Shown one piece after another: positions 25,329 to 32,346 of a stretch of 32,346 nt of DNA. The stretch covers positions 1-32,346 of the forward strand of contig JAGNEZ010000065.1 of the NCBI GenBank assembly GCA_018003015.1. Direction: 5' to 3'. Source of the DNA: Phycisphaerae bacterium. Its GTDB lineage: Bacteria > Planctomycetota > Phycisphaerae > UBA1845 > PWPN01. The notes beneath the pieces were generated by a model, which saw only the letters and a program-made list of their open reading frames with translations, was not told where the DNA came from and did not search any database. The position numbers and the translations under genes are program-made. Position 1 is the stretch's first letter. Every line of letters begins with the position of its first letter.

Positions 25329-26882
25329 TTATTGCCGGGGGATCGGACGGCCGCCGTTCCGCGGGCATGGTCCGGTGCCCGCAGCTTTCCGGCAGTCAGG
25401 CCGGCCTTGGACCGGGCGTGAACTCGGGCTGGGGGTGGTCACTACGGCCTCGGGGAACGGCAGGGGCGGCTCATCTACCTGGCGGTTGTCCACGCCGTCC
25501 CAGCAGTAGGTGCAGAGTTTGCACTTGGGCAGTCCGATGGCTGCCACGAGGTCGTCGAGCCGCTGATATTTCAGTGTCGTCAGGTTGAGTTGCTGGCGGA
25601 CGCGCTCGACCATGGCGGCGTGCTTGGTGCTGCGGTGATCGGCGTACTCTTCGAGATCGGGTTCGCGTTCGCCCAGTTCCTTGATTGCCTTTCGGGCGGC
25701 GAGGTCCAACTCTGACTTTGAACGGGAGAAGTTCAGGAACTTGCAGGCGTAGACCAGTGGTGGGCAAGCTGGTCGCATATGGACTTCCTGGGCCCCGTAG
25801 TCGAAAAGTGAGCGGATTGTCTCGCGGAGTTGGGTCCCGCGCACGATCGAGTCCTCGCAGAAGAGGATGCGTTTTCCCTGGATGAGTACCTGGATGGGGA
25901 TGAGTTTCATACCGGCGACGAGGTCGCGGGTTTCCTGATCTTGAGGCATGAAGCTGCGCGGCCAGGTCGGCGTGTACTTCACGAAGGGGCGTTGATGGGG
26001 TACGCGGGCCTGGTTGGAGTAGCCGATGGCGTGGCCGGTGCCGGAGTCGGGGATGCCGGCCACGAGGTCGACCTGGACATCATCGCTACGAGCCAAGGCC
26101 GCGCCGCAGCGATAGCGAGCGGCCTCGACGTTGATTCCCTCGTAGCTTGACGCGGGGTATCCGTAGTACACCCACAGGAAGGAGCAGATTTGCATCCGGT
26201 CGACCGGTGGTTTCTTTTGCTCGGTGCCCTCCTCGGTTACCAGGACGATTTCGCCGGGCCCGAGGTAGCGGTCCACCTCGTAGCCGAGGTTGGGCAGGGC
26301 GCAGGTTTCGAGGGTAACGGCGTGGGCTCCCGGCTTGCGGCCGATGACCAAGGGGGTGCGGCCGTATCGATCGCGGGCGGCGTAGATACCTTCTTCGGTG
26401 AGCAGGAGCAAGGAGCAGGAGCCGTCCACGCACTGCTGCACGTTGTGTATGCCCTCGATGAAGGAGGATTCCTGGTTGATGAGGGTGGCGACCAACTCGG
26501 TGGGGTTGATACCGCCGCCGCCCATTTCGGAGAAGTGGGTTCGTCGCTTGCTGAAGGCCCGGCGGGCGAGTTCATCGGCGTTGCGAACCAGGCCGACGGT
26601 CACGATCGCGTAGGTTCCCAAGTGGCTGCCGATGATAAGGGGTTGATCCTCGTAGTCGCTGATGACGCCGATGCCGCGTCGGCCCCTCATTCGGCGGACG
26701 TCGTCCTCGAACTTGGACCGGAACTGGGCGTTGGTGATGTCATGGATGTAGCGGGTGTAGCCGGTGCCGTCGACGACGGCCAGCCCGCCGCGTTTGGTTC
26801 CCAGGTGAGAATGGTAATCTGTCCCATAGAAGAGGTCGTGTACGCAGTCTTCCCGGGAAGCCGTTGCGAATAGTCCGCCCAT
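25329..26882 (-). CDS. PurF-like amidophosphoribosyltransferase homologue lacking the N-terminal Cys
   Basis: The ATG at 26882 has AGGAGG eight bases upstream. The 517-residue protein has an Ntn glutamine-amidotransferase domain (GTDYHSHLGTKRGG, then ISDYEDQPLIIGSHLGTYAI), a phosphoribosyltransferase domain with the PRPP loop ILFCEDSIVRGTQLRE, and a C-terminal CKLCTYCWDG. The usual PurF nucleophile is the Cys exposed after Met removal (MCG-); here the start is MGGLFA, so the glutaminase nucleophile is missing. Similar MGG-starting homologues exist, as far as I recall, in some Firmicutes and Bacteroidota. It may use free ammonia or another partner, or have a different role. The last 40 or so residues are a non-homologous Pro/Arg-rich tail, possibly from loss of the original stop. 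Confidence 0.85.
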   Translation of the reverse strand: MGGLFATASREDCVHDLFYGTDYHSHLGTKRGGLAVVDGTGYTRYIHDITNAQFRSKFEDDVRRMRGRRGIGVISDYEDQPLIIGSHLGTYAIVTVGLVRNADELARRAFSKRRTHFSEMGGGGINPTELVATLINQESSFIEGIHNVQQCVDGSCSLLLLTEEGIYAARDRYGRTPLVIGRKPGAHAVTLETCALPNLGYEVDRYLGPGEIVLVTEEGTEQKKPPVDRMQICSFLWVYYGYPASSYEGINVEAARYRCGAALARSDDVQVDLVAGIPDSGTGHAIGYSNQARVPHQRPFVKYTPTWPRSFMPQDQETRDLVAGMKLIPIQVLIQGKRILFCEDSIVRGTQLRETIRSLFDYGAQEVHMRPACPPLVYACKFLNFSRSKSELDLAARKAIKELGEREPDLEEYADHRSTKHAAMVERVRQQLNLTTLKYQRLDDLVAAIGLPKCKLCTYCWDGVDNRQVDEPPLPFPEAVVTTPSPSSRPVQGRPDCRKAAGTGPCPRNGGRPIPRQ

Positions 26883-27268
26883 GACCCTCGCCTCCTGCTC
26901 CAGCACCTGGGCAATTGGGTATCTGCGCCGTCAAGCGTCCACCGAACGGGCCGTCAGCAGCCGGGAGCACCCGGCATCACGGCTGTTCGCCGGCGATGGC
27001 AGGCAGGCTATCGCCTGAGCTGGTGGCGTGCAAACCCGGGGGCCGTGCCGGTCCCGAGGCGGCTGTGAGTTTCGGGTACCGACCAGGTCGTTCAGCCTGT
27101 CCGGGGGCGTTCAACGGGGTGGGGCGCGGCCCGGCGGTGGGCCGCGCAGCCGGCGGCGCCCGGGCTGGTGGCTGATCGGCGAAGCTTTCCGGTTGCATGG
27201 CGCAATGTGAGGGGTGGAGAGACCGGCAGTTGACGAGGGCCGGGGGGTCTCCCCGGGCTCGCGGCTGG
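26883..27268. other. Intergenic region upstream of the purF-like gene
   Basis: This 386-base gap has one strong hairpin (27124-27147) and otherwise no gene or recognisable riboswitch. The minus-strand promoter of the purF-like gene was not identified. Confidence 0.5.
27124..27147 (-). terminator. Perfect 9-bp GC hairpin
   Basis: GCGCGGCCC (27124-27132) pairs with GGGCCGCGC (27139-27147) around a six-base loop. It lies beyond the OPT gene and the coding remnant and well ahead of the purF-like start, so it could separate the two units. There is no T-tract. Confidence 0.35.
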
Positions 27269-27421
27269 TCACCTGGTCTTGAACTCGATCTGGGCGGTCT
27301 CGCTTTTGTTGGCTCTCACCGTCAGTACGAGCTTGTACTTCTTGCCGGGATCGAGTCGGACTCCCTCGACGGTCTTGCCTTGCAGGTTGATGACGTTGAG
27401 TTTTTCGGATGCTGGTTCGGG
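27269..27421 (-). pseudogene. Orphan 50-residue coding remnant after the OPT gene
   Basis: In the same frame as the OPT gene, after its TGA and a second TGA, 50 codons read as convincing protein: PEPASEKLNVI, then QGKTVEGVRLDPGKKYKLVL and ANKSETAQIEFKTR before a stop. It has no ATG, GTG or TTG. A start at the nearby ATG in the neighbouring frame (MVLNVTRTSIRK) would join it if one A were lost from the CGAAAAACTC run. It may be a frameshifted small gene, a decayed C-terminus or an assembly indel. The strand-rich sequence resembles the end of a beta-sandwich domain. Confidence 0.5.
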
Positions 27422-27436
27422 TCACATTGAGAACCA

Positions 27437-29518
27437 TCACGTGCCCCAGGCGAGCTTCGTGCCGGTGGCCGCCATGGCCAGGAGGGCCAGGACGATGGAC
27501 TCCCCGGCGATGAAGCCAGCGGCGATGGGATAGGCGAAGATATCGGCCGTTGGGTGGTGGATTCTTTTCCACAGCCACGCCAGGACGGCGCCGAGGGCAA
27601 ACGACAAGCTGGTTTGGAAGGGTACGACCCAAGCGAGGCCGAGGCCCATAGCGGAGGGCAGGTACGGAGCGGCCTTGGGGAACAGGATGCCGAGAATGGG
27701 GAGGGCGATGCCGACCAGGGCGCCGATCACCACGGCGTATCGGGCGGTGACCGGGATGGTGTCCAGGCCTCGGGTGAGGGCGACGGCCACGGCGCGCCAG
27801 ATCTCTGTTGATGGCAGAGGAAAGGCCTGCAGGGCATTGAGGTCCGGGACCATGAGGTACCAGGCGGGGACGATGGCGAGGGTGCCGAAGAAGATGCCGA
27901 GAAACTGGGCGGTGAACTGTTTGCGTGGGTTTGCCCCGAGGAGGTAGCCGGACTTGAGATCGGTGAGCAGGTCGGCGGCCGCCGCACCGCTGGCCGAGGT
28001 TGAGCCGGCGGACATGAGGTTGACCACGCGGTCGCCTTGGGCGAGCACGGCATAGATGAGTTGGGTGACCTTGCCGAGGGCGCCGGTGGGGGTGAAATCG
28101 GTCTCGCCGGTGGCCCGGCCGGCGACCAGGGCGACGACGAACGACATGGCCACGGCGATCGCGCCGAGCCACCAAGCCATCTGAAAGGCCAGGGCGTTGA
28201 CGACGATGAGGCCGATACCGGTAGGAATCACGCCCAGGATGACCCAGCGGAACGGGACCTCGATGGCGGCCATCGTGGCCGCATCCGAGTTCCCGTTCGG
28301 CTTGCGGAACACGTTGAACGATCGGGCGAGTGTGCGCCACTGGAGGGTGAAGGAGACCAAGCTGGAGAAGAGCATGACGGAGGTGCCGGTCCAGAGGGAC
28401 CATTTGAGCGGCAGGACCAGGGTGCTGCCTGGGACGCTCGATCCGGGGAGGGGGTCTTCGTGGCCGGCGACGAAGACCGGCCAGTTATGGCCCAGTGAGT
28501 GCGGGATGACGACGTAATAGAGCAGGACCGAGGATGCGAGCATGGAGAGTGTGACGCGCAGTCCCATGAACGATCCTGCCCCGATCATGAGGACACTTGG
28601 TTCGAAGCCCAGCCCTTTGAGGGTCAGCGACCGGCCGGCGAGCGGATTGAGCCAGCCGGTGAACTTGACCAGGTCGGTCACATGGAATGTAGCCTGGAAG
28701 ATCTTGTCGACGAGGGTGATCGTCCCCTGCTCGAATTTGAAGAAGCCGACGAAGGCTGCGAGGATCAGGCTGGCGATCAGGGCGATGGCCTTTCGCACGG
28801 CCTCCCTGCCGTGGGCGTGGAGGCTACGGAGTGTTTCCGCGGTTGCCATACCGCTGGGGAAGGTGAGCTGTTCGACGTTGATGAACTGGCGTTTCATCGG
28901 GACGGCTACGAACACGCCCAAGGCGGCGGTGAAGAACACGAATGGGGTGACGTAGTACCAGGGGGTATGGACACCGGTGAGGAGCATGAGGGCTCCGAAG
29001 GCCAGGCCGAGGGTATGTCCGGTGGAGGCTCCGGCGGCGGTTGCGGTGGACTGCATGCAGTTGTTTTCGAGGATGCTCATGGGGGAGAGCCGGTTGCGGG
29101 AGAGGCTTCGAATCGCATTCCATATCACGTAGGACAGCACGCAGGAGGCGATGGCCACGCCGAACGAGAAGCCGAGCTTAAGGATGGTGTACAGGTTGGA
29201 GATGGACATGAACATGCCGAGGATTCCGCCCATGAGCACGGCCCGGACGGTGAGTTGGGGGATGCGGTCGCCCTGGTAGACGTACCTGAGCCAGTGGCGG
29301 TCCTTCTCTTCCTGGGCAGCGTCGGGCGGCAGCGGCGGGACGGGTTCTGCCGGGGTGGCGGGGAGCGGCCGCAGGGAGTCGTTGACGGGTTCGGCCGCAC
29401 CGTTACCCTGGGCCGTAGGGCGGGGCCGGTCGGTTGAGTGGTCGGGCGTGGCCCGAAGCGTGTGTCCCGCAGGCACCGGCACGGGACTTTCACGCTTTTC
29501 ACTGGCATCAAAAGGCAT
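27437..29518 (-). CDS. OPT-family oligopeptide transporter
   Basis: The 693-residue protein starts with a 75-residue Pro-rich cytoplasmic tail and then has about 14-16 hydrophobic helices. Family features are QLTVRAVLMGGILGMFMSIS in the first helix, NNCMQSTATAAGASTG, the VEQLTFPSGMATAETLRSLH loop typical of the prokaryotic OPT group, and DLLTDLKSGYLLGANPRKQ. OPT proteins are proton-coupled importers of oligopeptides or metal chelates; the substrate cannot be predicted here. The ATG at 29518 has only a weak purine-rich site. The gene is followed by a broken coding remnant in the same frame. Next to secreted peptidases and polysaccharide enzymes it could import peptides, but that is inference. 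Confidence 0.93.
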   Translation of the reverse strand: MPFDASEKRESPVPVPAGHTLRATPDHSTDRPRPTAQGNGAAEPVNDSLRPLPATPAEPVPPLPPDAAQEEKDRHWLRYVYQGDRIPQLTVRAVLMGGILGMFMSISNLYTILKLGFSFGVAIASCVLSYVIWNAIRSLSRNRLSPMSILENNCMQSTATAAGASTGHTLGLAFGALMLLTGVHTPWYYVTPFVFFTAALGVFVAVPMKRQFINVEQLTFPSGMATAETLRSLHAHGREAVRKAIALIASLILAAFVGFFKFEQGTITLVDKIFQATFHVTDLVKFTGWLNPLAGRSLTLKGLGFEPSVLMIGAGSFMGLRVTLSMLASSVLLYYVVIPHSLGHNWPVFVAGHEDPLPGSSVPGSTLVLPLKWSLWTGTSVMLFSSLVSFTLQWRTLARSFNVFRKPNGNSDAATMAAIEVPFRWVILGVIPTGIGLIVVNALAFQMAWWLGAIAVAMSFVVALVAGRATGETDFTPTGALGKVTQLIYAVLAQGDRVVNLMSAGSTSASGAAAADLLTDLKSGYLLGANPRKQFTAQFLGIFFGTLAIVPAWYLMVPDLNALQAFPLPSTEIWRAVAVALTRGLDTIPVTARYAVVIGALVGIALPILGILFPKAAPYLPSAMGLGLAWVVPFQTSLSFALGAVLAWLWKRIHHPTADIFAYPIAAGFIAGESIVLALLAMAATGTKLAWGT

Positions 29519-29719
29519 AAGCCTGGTCTCACACAGGCGATCTGCCGGCGGGTCGCCCTCGGTCCAGGCATGGAACCGGCCGGACGCCGGTATTCTACGG
29601 CAGATCGGATTAAGGGGAAGGGACGTCTGGGCCAGGGTTATGCGTGGCGAAGTCGGGTGAAGGAACCGGGCACGAGGATCTCTGTTGGCCGCGTTGGTGG
29701 CCGGAGGAGGGGAGCCTCA

Positions 29720-30676
29720 TCATCGTTCGTTATCGACCGCCTCGAAGATCGAGAGGATCCGGCCGAATGCGTCGCCGAGGACCTTGGGATCGTCGAGATT
29801 GAGGACGAGGGCGCCGTCCTTATTCACCACTCGGCGAGCGTGTCCATCGGCGGCCAGTACGCCGCATGATTGCTGGGAATGGTGAGTACGGGGACGGATG
29901 CCGAAGGTAGCGAATCCGCTGGAGGCGAGGAGTTGTGTATCCATGACCAGGGCGCGGATGCGGCTGCCGTTGCGATTGAGGCCGAGATTAGCGAGGCGGA
30001 CGTGTTCCGGCGGATCGAGGGTGCCGACCGGGTCGAAGAGCCGGGTCACCGAATCATGGCGATAGAAGTAGCAGCCTTGAGCCTGCCCGAAGCCGACCTT
30101 GGCGAGTTCGTCGGTTGCCTCGACGGCCTGGTCGGCGCCGGGGCAGAACAGGACGCGCGGCTGGGACGCGAGATGTTGCCGCAGGAGCAGTCCGATTCCG
30201 ACCGGTTTTCCGTTACTGAGTGAGATGAGGCTGGTCGGGGCGCCGGTTGACGGATAGAACTCGGTCGCGGTCATCACCCGCCGGGCTTTGGGGCCGTAGG
30301 GGATTGAGCCGCCCTGCTCGCCGGCGTACATCTGGATGGCGAGCCCGATCTGGTGGAGGTTGGAGAGGCAGGATGCGAAGGTGGCGCTCTGGCGCACTCT
30401 GCCGAGCGACGGCAGAAGCACGGCGATGAGGATCAGGATGACTCCCACAACGACGAGCAGTTCGACGAGGGTGAAGCCCGTTGTCGGGGCGCGGCGGACC
30501 GGAAGGCGCGGCGCGGAGGTTTTTGGGATCGCGGTCTGATCGGAGGTGAGGCCGGAGCCGGGCAGAATGGGTGCTTTTCCCGTCGCGGACCTCGGTCCGC
30601 GTTGGGACTTTCGGAGGCTGTCCCGATCACTGAATGAGGCCTGTCCTCGCAATGTCACCTCGTCCGCGCAGGTCAT
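29720..30676 (-). CDS. Long-leader type II secretion-like pseudopilin
   Basis: The 318-residue product has a class III signal, TTGFTLVELLVVVGVILILI, with predicted cleavage between G67 and F68 and the conserved Glu at 72. The 67-residue leader is far longer than the usual 5-15. The start at 30676 is supported by a four-base ATGA overlap with the PEP-CTERM gene, so the two are translationally coupled. The mature part has the conserved N-terminal helix, a CLSNLHQIGLAIQMYAGEQG segment typical of planctomycete DUF1559-like pseudopilins, and a late HHSQQSCGVLAADGHARRV that fits the H-X9-DG motif. It may build a short surface fibre or be a secreted protein using prepilin processing. Confidence 0.87.
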   Translation of the reverse strand: MTCADEVTLRGQASFSDRDSLRKSQRGPRSATGKAPILPGSGLTSDQTAIPKTSAPRLPVRRAPTTGFTLVELLVVVGVILILIAVLLPSLGRVRQSATFASCLSNLHQIGLAIQMYAGEQGGSIPYGPKARRVMTATEFYPSTGAPTSLISLSNGKPVGIGLLLRQHLASQPRVLFCPGADQAVEATDELAKVGFGQAQGCYFYRHDSVTRLFDPVGTLDPPEHVRLANLGLNRNGSRIRALVMDTQLLASSGFATFGIRPRTHHSQQSCGVLAADGHARRVVNKDGALVLNLDDPKVLGDAFGRILSIFEAVDNER

Positions 30677-31416
30677 TTCTTGCGGCGGCGGGTCGCAACG
30701 CCAAGGGTCGCCGCAGCGAACAGGATAGCGGCGGCGGGCTCGGGTACCGCGCTGGTCAGGCGTACATTGTCGAAGACCCAGAATCCGCCCGTGTTGGCGA
30801 AGGTAGCCGCCGAGTAGAGCTGGATGCCGATGCTCTTGCCCGCCCAGGCATCGGAGGCGCGGACGACCGGCAGATCAAGCTGGTAGTCGGTCAAGTGGGT
30901 CTGATCGGCCGTGGCGTTGGTGTTGGGGGCGAGTGTCGAGCCGATGGTGACGCGAGCGCCGGTGTCGTCGACGTAGTAGAGGCCGATTGCCATAGGAACG
31001 TCCAGCTGCATGCCGTATCCGCCGCCCTGGATGGCGACGATGAGCTGATAGGATTGACCCGCCTCGAAGGTATCGGTGAGTTCCTGAAAAAGCTCATAGC
31101 CGGGGGGTGAGAACATGAAGCCGACCTGATTGCCGTCGACGTTGTCGATCGGGGTGTTGTAGGTGGGGTCGACATTGACGAAGATGCCGCCCGCGTCGCG
31201 CCACTGGTCGGAGGAGTAGCCTGCCCCGGCCCACCAGGCGGGCACCGGGGCCTTCTGCCAGACCTCAATCGTCGATCCGGCATAGGGTGGCGCCACTGCG
31301 AGCTGAGGCAACTCGAAAGAGCCGTTCGGGACGAGAATGACGCCGGCGGGCGCCATGTTCGCGACCCAAGCCCACGTGACCAGCCCAACGACGCCGATCT
31401 TTCCCATACCTGCCAT
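30673..31416 (-). CDS. PEP-CTERM surface protein
   Basis: The ATG at 31416 is chosen over a GTG nine bases upstream because GGAG sits eight bases before it. The 247-residue product has a signal peptide, an N-terminal GVILVPNGSFELPQ start seen in DUF642-like beta-sandwich proteins, and a C-terminal PEP-CTERM tail: VPEPAAAILFAAATL followed by a basic RRRKK end. PEP-CTERM is the sorting signal processed by exosortase, which delivers proteins to the cell surface; exosortase itself is not in the window. The middle domain resembles choice-of-anchor-type carbohydrate-binding sandwiches. Its stop overlaps the pseudopilin start, so an operon is likely. Confidence 0.88.
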   Translation of the reverse strand: MAGMGKIGVVGLVTWAWVANMAPAGVILVPNGSFELPQLAVAPPYAGSTIEVWQKAPVPAWWAGAGYSSDQWRDAGGIFVNVDPTYNTPIDNVDGNQVGFMFSPPGYELFQELTDTFEAGQSYQLIVAIQGGGYGMQLDVPMAIGLYYVDDTGARVTIGSTLAPNTNATADQTHLTDYQLDLPVVRASDAWAGKSIGIQLYSAATFANTGGFWVFDNVRLTSAVPEPAAAILFAAATLGVATRRRKK

Positions 31417-31636
31417 CTTCGTCACTCCTCTCCTGATTGCCTGAGTAGAGCGCGTGCGGCCGGTTATTATTCTCTACGAAGCCGCACTCCTGGAACGACA
31501 TTACGCGGGGCCATCATGCATGAGTTTGGCTGGCTTGTCCAGTGTTTCCTGCAGGCGGCCGAACTGAATTTCCGGGTGTGGGGCGGGGTGGACCGGTGGT
31601 GGCGGAAAGCGCGCGGTTGACAGACGGATCCAGCCT

Positions 31637-31658
31637 GGCCAAAGTTTAGGTTTTGGCC
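31637..31658 (+). promoter_or_regulatory. Leader hairpin before the GH172 gene
   Basis: GGCCAAA (31637-31643) pairs perfectly with TTTGGCC (31652-31658), 23 bases before the ATG at 31682. It could be a leader structure; a TTGACA at 31617-31622 upstream lacks a good -10. Confidence 0.25.
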
Positions 31659-31681
31659 CTATGCAGGGTGGAGGTGTCTTG

Positions 31682-32346
31682 ATGATGCGACGAATGCGGA
31701 ATGCGTGGTGGTATGCGGGTGTTGTGGCGATGGTGGGTGTGGCGGCGGGGTATGTATCGCCGGTTCCGGCGATGGCCGACACGATGGAGCAATTGGCCGC
31801 CCCGAAGGAAGGGCGGAGCATGCGGGCGACATCCACGGCTCGTCTGAAAGGCAAGCCCGACGAGTGCGACCCCAACAGCAACAGTGACAACCGCACGATC
31901 AAGCCCGGGCAGACGCACGTGCTGATGGACGAGAAAGGACCGGGTGCCATAACCCATATCTGGGTGACCTTCCTCGGCCCTGAGCCGCAGAACTGGGCCC
32001 CCCAGGGTGCCGCCAACCACCAGGAGATGCTTCTGCGGATCTTCTACGATGGCGACGAGCGGCCGGGTGTCGAGGCCCCGGTGGGCGATTTCTTCGCCAA
32101 CTGCTTTGGCGAACGCCGGTCGGTGGTCAGTATCCCGGTGATTGTCGAGGATGCCGACTCGTACAACTGCTTCTGGCGGATGCCCTTCCGGAAGTCCTGC
32201 CGGGTTGAGATCACCAACCAGAGCGAGGACAAGAACATCGCTCTGCTGTACTACAACATTGACTGGGTCAAGCTGGACAGGCTGTCTGAGGACACCCCCT
32301 ACTTTTACGCCCAGTACAAGCAGGAGTATCCGGTGGAGCAGGGCAA
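31682..32346 (+). CDS. GH172/DUF2961 family protein, N-terminal fragment
   Basis: The gene is cut by the right edge after 221 codons. The ATG at 31682 has GGAGGT six bases upstream and opens a signal peptide (MMRRMRNAWWYAGVVAMVGV, Ala-rich end). Conserved GH172 features follow: HVLMDEKGPGAITHIWVTFL, IFYDGDERPGVEAPVGDFF, then RMPFRKSCRVEITNQS and LLYYNIDWVKLD, ending in YFYAQYKQEYP. The family contains jelly-roll hydrolases acting on fructofuranose or arabinofuranose linkages, usually as oligomers. The catalytic Glu residues probably lie in the missing part. It stands alone on the plus strand next to the PEP-CTERM/pseudopilin operon. The identity of the family is secure; the substrate is not known. 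Confidence 0.88.
   Translation, partial: MMRRMRNAWWYAGVVAMVGVAAGYVSPVPAMADTMEQLAAPKEGRSMRATSTARLKGKPDECDPNSNSDNRTIKPGQTHVLMDEKGPGAITHIWVTFLGPEPQNWAPQGAANHQEMLLRIFYDGDERPGVEAPVGDFFANCFGERRSVVSIPVIVEDADSYNCFWRMPFRKSCRVEITNQSEDKNIALLYYNIDWVKLDRLSEDTPYFYAQYKQEYPVEQG

Noticed and set aside
27111-28403. 430-residue minus-strand ORF across the OPT region
   Set aside because: It is Arg/His/Pro-rich with no domain features and overlaps the well-supported OPT frame; it is a shadow of the GC-rich coding sequence.
31617-31646. TTGACA promoter for the GH172 gene
   Set aside because: The -35 is perfect, but no acceptable -10 is found at 16-18 bases spacing.
1-32346. The two edge fragments of GH172 could be one gene on a circular 32-kb molecule
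   Set aside because: Joining the right edge to the left edge puts the left fragment out of frame, and the middle of the domain, including the expected catalytic region, would be missing.

Overview
The window looks like chromosomal DNA of a GC-rich member of the Planctomycetota, possibly Phycisphaerae-like. That placement is inferred from gene content: a PEP-CTERM surface protein, type II-secretion-like pseudopilins with C-terminal H-X-DG-type motifs, a dockerin-like secreted protein, a BlaI/M56 regulator pair, GH172 (DUF2961) proteins, a PQQ-like propeller and an OPT transporter. No rRNA, tRNA, CRISPR array, prophage or insertion sequence was seen. A GH172-family gene is cut by each edge; the two fragments are not continuous with each other.

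Region 1 (1-4447): the 3' end of a GH172 gene, then a run on the minus strand: a Tat-type metallophosphoesterase, a dockerin-like secreted protein, a pseudopilin, a small membrane-anchored His/Cys-rich protein and an SGNH/GDSL lipoprotein. Region 2 (4551-9396): a membrane protein with two J-domain/zinc-ribbon repeats, two paralogous lipoproteins, a DUF2752 membrane protein, a DUF2225-like secreted zinc-ribbon/TPR protein and a doubtful small ORF. Region 3 (9622-13389): a queuosine-precursor transporter facing a blaI-M56 operon whose promoter carries two BlaI-type boxes. Region 4 (13390-19594): a large esterase/alpha-barrel fusion, a pectate-lyase-like beta-helix protein and a PQQ-like propeller. 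Region 5 (19866-21847): aguB-aguA, the agmatine-to-putrescine route. Region 6 (22245-29518): a tandem S51 peptidase-like protein, an oligogalacturonate-lyase-like propeller, a PurF homologue without its N-terminal cysteine, a broken 50-residue coding remnant and an OPT transporter. Region 7 (29720-32346): a PEP-CTERM protein translationally coupled to a long-leader pseudopilin, then the 5' part of a second GH172 gene.

The common theme is an exported, carbohydrate-oriented repertoire (GH172 twice, esterase fusion, beta-helix lyase, OGL-like propeller, SGNH hydrolase, dockerin-like protein) with pseudopilins and an OPT importer. Housekeeping or nitrogen functions (polyamines, purine-type amidotransferase, queuosine precursor) are interleaved. 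The most informative regulatory signal is a 14-bp dyad, ACTA-N6-TAGT. It occurs at the -10 region of the blaI promoter and again at the -10 region of the distant small His/Cys protein gene, which suggests a two-locus BlaI regulon. The strongest protein-level oddities are an exact 99-residue J-domain/zinc-ribbon duplication, an S51 tandem whose second half has lost its catalytic residues, and the PurF homologue starting Met-Gly-Gly.
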